Source: Faecalicatena orotica
GTDB lineage: Bacteria > Bacillota > Clostridia > Lachnospirales > Lachnospiraceae
Direction of reading: 5' to 3'
Length of the DNA: 64,000 nucleotides
Assembly (NCBI RefSeq): GCF_003149245.1
Contig: NZ_QGDL01000004.1
Span: 186,001 to 250,000, forward strand
How positions within the stretch are numbered: the stretch's first letter is position 1; each line of letters opens with the position of its first letter. The notes under the pieces were generated by a model, which saw only the letters and a program-made list of their open reading frames with translations, did no database searches and had not been told where the DNA came from. Below, piece after piece: positions 59,513 through 64,000 of the stretch. A program made the translations under genes and the position numbers.

Positions 59513-60538
59513 CTATGAAACGTTATATTTCGTCTTTATAATAATATCCGTATAAAGAAATTCTTCCGCCGGCTCCTGCCCCTTCTGCAGTATATCCGCC
59601 AGTACAAACAGGGAACGGTACCCTTGTGTATACCCATTCTGGTCAATCAGAAAATCCGCCACATTATCATGAAGCGCCTTTACGTTCTTCGGTGTCAGGT
59701 CATATATGATTACAAACGGCCGTTTCCTTTCCGGAAGCTTTTCAAAAGCATTGCGTATTCCAGCCTGCCCGCCTGATACAACAACGATGCCTGACAAATC
59801 CGGAAACACTTCCAGCGTGTTCGTAATAATCCTTTCCACTTCCGCCGTCTCATCAAAACTGCTCTGGACCCCGACAAGCTCCATCTCCGGAAAAGAGGTC
59901 TTTATCTCTTCTACAAATCCATCCACACGCATACTGTTGACACTGTTCCCAAAGTATCCGGTAATTACAAGTACCTTGCCTTTTCCGCCTGTCATGACCC
60001 CCATGAGCCCTGCTGCCGTACGCCCGCTCTTTTTGTTGTCCAGCCCGACAAAACAGCTCCTCTTTGTCCCGACAATATCTGAATTGAATGTAACGACAGG
60101 AATGTTCAGGTCTTCCACCAGATGGTTGATCCGCTCCCTGACCGCATTACATTCCACCGGCATGACTGCAATTCCCGAAACGCCCTGGGCAGCCAGCTTT
60201 TCCATCGCCTTCAGCTGCTCATTCTCGTCCACTGTCATGCATTCCTCCAGAATCAGTTCCACATCCCTGTCAGCCAGTTCCCTGCGTGCATCCTCGATGC
60301 CCTTCTTCACCTGAATCATAAAAGAAGCCTTCGACAGCTGGGTCACAACCCCGATCTTAATATGCTGTTTATCTTTCTCATTCCTTTTACGCTTCGGTAT
60401 ATAGCCAAGTTCCTTTGCAATATCCTGAATGTGCTTCGCCACCTCCGGATTAATCCGCCCCCGGTTATTCAAAGCCCGGTCGACCGTCCCCCTGGACACT
60501 CCCGCAGCCTCCGCTATATCCTGTATCGTCACTGCCAT
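59513..60538 (-). CDS. LacI-family transcriptional regulator
   Basis: A 341-residue repressor. The DNA-binding helix pair is VTIQDIAEAAGVSRGTVDRA with hinge helix region before GYIPKRKR; the rest is a periplasmic-binding-protein-like sensor (IKIGVVTQ, VVTFNSDIVGTKRSCFVG). I use the ATG at 60538 (MAVTIQDIAEAAG) rather than the upstream start at 60568. It is directly upstream of the fucosidase/ABC operon and probably controls it. Its own leader has four CACGC/GCGTG repeats like the operator-like repeat before iolC. Confidence 0.86.
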   Translation of the reverse strand: MAVTIQDIAEAAGVSRGTVDRALNNRGRINPEVAKHIQDIAKELGYIPKRKRNEKDKQHIKIGVVTQLSKASFMIQVKKGIEDARRELADRDVELILEECMTVDENEQLKAMEKLAAQGVSGIAVMPVECNAVRERINHLVEDLNIPVVTFNSDIVGTKRSCFVGLDNKKSGRTAAGLMGVMTGGKGKVLVITGYFGNSVNSMRVDGFVEEIKTSFPEMELVGVQSSFDETAEVERIITNTLEVFPDLSGIVVVSGGQAGIRNAFEKLPERKRPFVIIYDLTPKNVKALHDNVADFLIDQNGYTQGYRSLFVLADILQKGQEPAEEFLYTDIIIKTKYNVS

Positions 60539-60569
60539 AATACGCTCACCATTCCTTCCGCCCTTCATG

Positions 60570-60646
60570 CACGCGCTTTTTCACGCTGTCCACGCAATAC
60601 GCACGCATCTTTCGTTCATTATAATATATCGGACGGCATTTGACAA
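60570..60646 (-). promoter_or_regulatory. LacI-type gene promoter and GCGTG repeats
   Basis: On the minus strand TTGTCA (60646-60641) and TATAAT (60623-60618) are 17 bases apart. In the leader, GCGTG occurs four times (60602-60606, 60591-60595, 60582-60586, 60570-60574), 9 to 12 bases apart: probable autoregulation sites. Confidence 0.6.
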
Positions 60647-60659
60647 GCAAAATCAGAAA

Positions 60660-62240
60660 TTAGCCAGCTTGCTTCCGGTAGTCCGCCGGGCTCATCCCCG
60701 TCTGTTTTTTAAATGCTTTTGAGAAGTAATGATAATCATTCATCCCCGATAATACAGCCACATCTTTAATCTTTTCATTCGTATTGCAAAGCAGGTCCTT
60801 CGCGCACTCCATGCGCAGGTCCATCAGGTAATTAGAGAAACCGATCCCCATTTCCTGTTTGAACAGATAACTCAGATAAGCCGGGTTTACATTTGCTGCC
60901 TCAGCCGCATCTGTCAGCCCGATCTGTCCGCGGTAGTGTTCATGCAGAAAATCGACCACTTTGCGGATTACAGGCCCCGCAGTTTCCGGAATTTCCTTTT
61001 TTCTGGAGCTTAACAGCTTCTTGCGGTACTCCTCACAGTATTCTGTAAGCTGCCCGATCTTAATAATGTTTCCATATGCCTCCGGAGCACGTTCTATGGA
61101 GACTTTCTGATCCAGTTCTTTCAGCCAGTGAATGACAAGCCTGCTCTCTGTATGGCACCTCTCAAACGCCTCTGCCGCCTTCTTAAACGCCTTCTCCATA
61201 TCATCCGCCCTGTGTGTATCTATATAGGAAGTCATCTCCCTTGAAAGTTCCAGGGCTTCTTGCGGGAGTTCGCGGCCAATCAGGGGGGCACCGTCATAAT
61301 ACAGAATGTTGCTGTTCTCATAAAAATACAGCTTTGTAATCTCTCTCACCTGCTGGTACGCCTGCCGGATGCCCTCTTCGCCGAAACAGATTCCACTCAC
61401 ACCCACGGCAAATGTATATGGTTCCTCTTTACTGCACCGGCAGCATGCCGTTGCCACACTGGTCAGGCGCTGCCTCATCAGGCTGTCCCTGCGCATTTGT
61501 GACAGGTCGAGAAAACAGCAGAAGACGCCCTCGCCCAAATACACTTCTTCCACAAATTCCTTTTCCCCGCCCAGCAGTTCAGATAAACAGCCAAACAGCT
61601 TCTGGAGAAGATGCTGGCTGTACTGCTCCAATTCAAGCGGCGGGCAGTTGGCCTTGATTCCGCCAAACCCGGGCATAAAAAGACTCACCACTGCACTGTT
61701 CGTAAATTTCCCGGATACACCGGCCTCGATTCTTCTATTTTCCCGCTCCTTTGGGGATAAAGAACCAGACAGAAGCCCGTTAAAATAATGATACTTAAGG
61801 GAGTGCCGCCCCATCTGTGCAAGCTTCTTCGTCTCGTCAACCTCTTTCTGCCGGGACTGGATGCCCGCAAGCTGGGGCTTCGTCTTCTCCAGCATCTCAT
61901 AGAGGCTGTCTTCATTCAATGAGTTTTTCAGGACATACTCATTCGCACCAAGCTTCATTGCCTCTTTCACATACTCAAAATCATCATGACAGCTCAGTAC
62001 GATAATATAGATTCCCGGATTATCCAGCCGTACACGCCGGATCAGCTCTATCCCGTCCATGAGGGGCATAGATATATCCGTCACTACGAGGTCGGGGTGC
62101 TCCTTCTCAATCACTTCCAAAGCTTCTTCCCCGTCACGCAGATCTGCAATAATCTCATATCCGGACCGCTGCCAGGAATCCAACTGCTTCAGATAGCTCC
62201 TGACCAGAAAATCATCATCTACTATGACCGTCCTATACAT
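60660..62240 (-). CDS. YesN-type response regulator with AraC domain, no adjacent kinase
   Basis: A 526-residue regulator. The receiver domain (1-120) has IVDDDFLVRSYLKQL and the phospho-Asp in LVVTDISMPLMDGIEL. A long middle region follows. The AraC-type HTH pair is at the C-terminus (GLTDAAEAANVNPAYLSYLF and VAVLSGMNDYHYFSKAFK). AGGAGG precedes the ATG. A YesM-type kinase gene is normally adjacent, but here the neighbours are a LacI gene and an aldolase, so the partner must be elsewhere. Confidence 0.87.
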   Translation of the reverse strand: MYRTVIVDDDFLVRSYLKQLDSWQRSGYEIIADLRDGEEALEVIEKEHPDLVVTDISMPLMDGIELIRRVRLDNPGIYIIVLSCHDDFEYVKEAMKLGANEYVLKNSLNEDSLYEMLEKTKPQLAGIQSRQKEVDETKKLAQMGRHSLKYHYFNGLLSGSLSPKERENRRIEAGVSGKFTNSAVVSLFMPGFGGIKANCPPLELEQYSQHLLQKLFGCLSELLGGEKEFVEEVYLGEGVFCCFLDLSQMRRDSLMRQRLTSVATACCRCSKEEPYTFAVGVSGICFGEEGIRQAYQQVREITKLYFYENSNILYYDGAPLIGRELPQEALELSREMTSYIDTHRADDMEKAFKKAAEAFERCHTESRLVIHWLKELDQKVSIERAPEAYGNIIKIGQLTEYCEEYRKKLLSSRKKEIPETAGPVIRKVVDFLHEHYRGQIGLTDAAEAANVNPAYLSYLFKQEMGIGFSNYLMDLRMECAKDLLCNTNEKIKDVAVLSGMNDYHYFSKAFKKQTGMSPADYRKQAG

Positions 62241-62280
62241 CTAAAGCGCCTCCTATGTACCAAACTTCATGGTTACTAAA

Positions 62281-62344
62281 GCAGCCGGTTCTTCCCGGCT
62301 GCTGCTATACCTGATATTATACAGAAACTTTTTTCCGCCGTAAA
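62281..62344 (-). promoter_or_regulatory. Promoter and hairpin between aldolase and response regulator
   Basis: TTTACG (62344-62339) and TATAAT (62321-62316) on the minus strand are 17 bases apart. Downstream, GCAGCCGG/CCGGCTGC (62281-62288 with 62295-62302) makes an eight-base-pair hairpin with a poor T-run. It may end the aldolase transcript or be part of the regulator leader. Confidence 0.45.
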
Positions 62345-62355
62345 GCAGACATTTT

Positions 62356-63204
62356 CTATACCAGGGGCTTTTTACAATTAAAGACATCAATATGGTGCTT
62401 TACATTCTGGTAAACGCCCTCTACCATCGCCTCATTCAGAGAGAAGTAGTTATGTACACCTGCCCCTCCTATGTATTCCTCTGCTTTTTTCACCAGAGAG
62501 TTGAAACTTGCGGTTGCAATATTTACCTTGCGGATTCCAAGTGATATCGCCTTCCTGAAGTCTTCGTCCGTGATGCCGCTTCCCCCGTGGAGTACAAGCG
62601 GGACATCCACTGTTTGATGAATCTCCTCCAGAACATCGAATGCAAGCTTTGGAGCCACCGGATAATTTCCATGTGCATTTCCGATTGCAACAGCCAGTGC
62701 ATCCACACTGCTTCTTTCGCAGAAAACTTTCGCATCCTGCGGGTTCGTACAGCGGATTCCATGATTTTCCGAACCGTCCTCACTTCCGCCTACCAGTCCC
62801 AGCTCAGCCTCCACTGTCGCACCATACTCGTCTGCCAGATTTTTTGCGGCTATCGTCCTTGAAATATTTTCTTCAAATGGAAGTGTTGACCCGTCAAACA
62901 TCACGGAAGTAAACCCAAGCTCAAGAGCCTTCTTTAAAGTTTCCAATGTCTGTCCGTGGTCCAGATGCACTGCCACATCCACCTTTGCTTCTCTTGCCGC
63001 CTGCACCATCATAGGCCCCATCATTGCCAGTGGTGAATGTTTCAGCCTGACTTCCGCAATCTGCAGTATGATCGGGGTATCCAGCTCCTCTGCTGCCTGT
63101 ATTGCGCCTTTAACCATTTCCATATTACCTACACTGAACGCGCCGCACCCTCTGTTTTCCTTTGCCGCCTGAATAAGCAGATCCTTCATTTTTACAATTG
63201 ACAT
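62356..63204 (-). CDS. Class II aldolase, second paralogue
   Basis: A 282-residue zinc aldolase of the FbaA/GatY family. Visible are CGAFSVGNMEMVKGAI, VDVAVHLDHGQTLE (catalytic Asp and zinc His), VEAELGLVGGSEDGSE, AIGNAHGNYP and VLHGGSGITDEDF. It differs in many positions from the aldolase at 11825 and has HLDHGQT in place of HMDHCKD, so it likely has another substrate. Its start overlaps the MFS transporter end by 13 bases, so transport and cleavage are coupled. A bisphosphorylated or deoxy sugar substrate is expected, but no kinase is seen in the window part of the operon. Confidence 0.84.
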   Translation of the reverse strand: MSIVKMKDLLIQAAKENRGCGAFSVGNMEMVKGAIQAAEELDTPIILQIAEVRLKHSPLAMMGPMMVQAAREAKVDVAVHLDHGQTLETLKKALELGFTSVMFDGSTLPFEENISRTIAAKNLADEYGATVEAELGLVGGSEDGSENHGIRCTNPQDAKVFCERSSVDALAVAIGNAHGNYPVAPKLAFDVLEEIHQTVDVPLVLHGGSGITDEDFRKAISLGIRKVNIATASFNSLVKKAEEYIGGAGVHNYFSLNEAMVEGVYQNVKHHIDVFNCKKPLV

Positions 63205-64000
63205 ATCGTCTCCTCCTTTTCTACCTGAATCTCTTCCTGTTTGACTACTGCATCTTTAGAATCTTTTTTTAATTCTCTTTCCAGTAAAATAATAAATATA
63301 AATGCTGCCGCTGCGAATGCCACACCGATCTTAAAGACCAGGTTCATATCATATCCTGCATTCGTCACAGCCCCCGAAATTGCCGGGGCACCAAGGCTTG
63401 CCGCTACGATTCCCGACATGACGATCCCATAATTTTCCCCTGAATACTTCAGTCCGAATATCGAACTTGTCAATGACGGGAAACTTCCCATAATTCCGCC
63501 GTAGCATCCATACATCAGGATAATCGCGATGGTGGTCACATAAGACCTAGACACAACAAGTGTTATCATGGCAATCATCGTAACTACCGTAACCCCCATC
63601 ACACACTTCGTACGGCCCGTTTTATCAGAGATCGTAGGAAGCAGCAGCCTGACTGCCGCATTTACCACAGACCCGAACATGACTGCACTGGCCGCAACTG
63701 CCGCGCTGATTCCCCGCTCAGACTGAATGATCTGTGAAACCGGAGAAACCATAAAGTATGACATCAGCCCGCAGAGCATGGTGGCTACCAGAAAATAAAA
63801 CTTCTTCGTACGGATCATTTCACCCGCGGTATACTGGTGCTGCTCCTTGCCGCAGCTCTGTATCTGGGCCTGCGATGCAGAGCGCATCAGTTTATCACCC
63901 AGTTCTTTATCCGGGTTTTTAATAAAAATGACTCCGAATATCCAGGAAGCCGCGATGGCGGAACCGATCACAAGAAACGTGAATTTCGGCCCTCCCGCCG
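63192..64000 (-). CDS. MFS transporter (OFA-like), cut by the window end
   Basis: The C-terminal 269 or so residues of a 12-helix major facilitator. The frame is open to base 64000 with GGPKFTFLVIGSAIAASWIF, so the N-terminal half lies outside the window. Six or seven hydrophobic segments are visible, with a loop motif TISDKTGRTKCVMGV typical of the family and a charged tail after the last helix. It resembles the oxalate/formate antiporter group, which also includes carboxylate and sugar-acid carriers. The stop is inside the start of the aldolase gene. Confidence 0.78.
   Translation of the reverse strand, partial: AGGPKFTFLVIGSAIAASWIFGVIFIKNPDKELGDKLMRSASQAQIQSCGKEQHQYTAGEMIRTKKFYFLVATMLCGLMSYFMVSPVSQIIQSERGISAAVAASAVMFGSVVNAAVRLLLPTISDKTGRTKCVMGVTVVTMIAMITLVVSRSYVTTIAIILMYGCYGGIMGSFPSLTSSIFGLKYSGENYGIVMSGIVAASLGAPAISGAVTNAGYDMNLVFKIGVAFAAAAFIFIILLERELKKDSKDAVVKQEEIQVEKEETICQL

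Noticed and set aside
1-64000. CRISPR array, tRNA or rRNA genes, riboswitches, prophage structural genes
   Set aside because: I looked on both strands and saw no regularly spaced repeats, cloverleaf-like genes, conserved rRNA blocks, known riboswitch cores or phage structural proteins.

Overview
The window looks like the chromosome of a spore-forming, low-to-mid GC Firmicute of the Clostridia, most like gut Lachnospiraceae. The evidence is a sporulation/cell-division block (yabP, yabQ, a divIC-like gene, spoIIE) with tilS-hpt-ftsH, many PTS and ABC sugar systems, PRD-type regulators, YesM/YesN-like two-component proteins and strong GGAGG ribosome binding sites. The genus cannot be settled from the sequence alone. 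I saw no rRNA, tRNA, CRISPR array or intact insertion sequence.

Layout. (1) 0.1-8.8 kb: a mannitol-type PTS locus on the + strand (EIICB, PRD activator, EIIA, PfkB kinase, SorE-like dehydrogenase, HAD phosphatase), split by an AT-rich AlbA_2/Schlafen-type ATPase gene. (2) 8.8-11.0 kb: a hybrid sensor kinase. (3) 11.2-17.8 kb: an ascorbate-type PTS operon (EIIA, its own HPr lacking Ser46, EIIB, EIIC, a TPR-like protein, class II aldolase, P-loop kinase) next to its PRD regulator; both upstream regions share an AATTTTGCAAA motif. (4) 17.9-23.3 kb: a GH2 enzyme, a second AlbA_2 protein and a GH13 amylase. (5) 23.3-36.0 kb: ftsH, hpt, tilS, then a sugar ABC/dehydrogenase/ROK cassette, then spoIIE, divIC, yabQ, yabP. 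The cassette lies between spoIIE and tilS, which are usually neighbours, and has a copy of a palindromic repeat at each end. (6) 36.1-46.3 kb: a CPBP protease, an iron alcohol dehydrogenase, iolB, iolD and iolC, and a divergent YesM/YesN pair. (7) 46.4-54.7 kb: an accessory and decaying region with a frameshifted DUF4143 ATPase, an Rpn-family nuclease, a degenerate ABC exporter, RhuM, a 28-codon ORF and an Xre regulator. Most of it lies between two imperfect 55-bp direct repeats. (8) 54.9-64.0 kb: an alpha-L-fucosidase with its ABC importer, a LacI regulator, an orphan YesN-like regulator, a second class II aldolase and an MFS transporter cut by the window end.

How the genes work together. 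The common theme is uptake and breakdown of sugars, polyols and host glycans. Two PTS routes and three complete ABC or MFS importers (the MFS one partial here) feed kinases, dehydrogenases and two class II aldolases. iolC/D/B cover the middle of myo-inositol breakdown; iolG, iolE and iolA are not in this window. Regulation seems local: PRD activators for the PTS genes, ROK and LacI proteins for the ABC loci, and two-component systems.

The observations most worth checking are the GGGGTC repeat family, which abuts stop codons and brackets the cassette in the sporulation block; a candidate leaderless promoter for tilS inside the terminator of that cassette; the HPr without Ser46; the Xre/28-aa/RhuM module; and the direct repeats around the decaying island.
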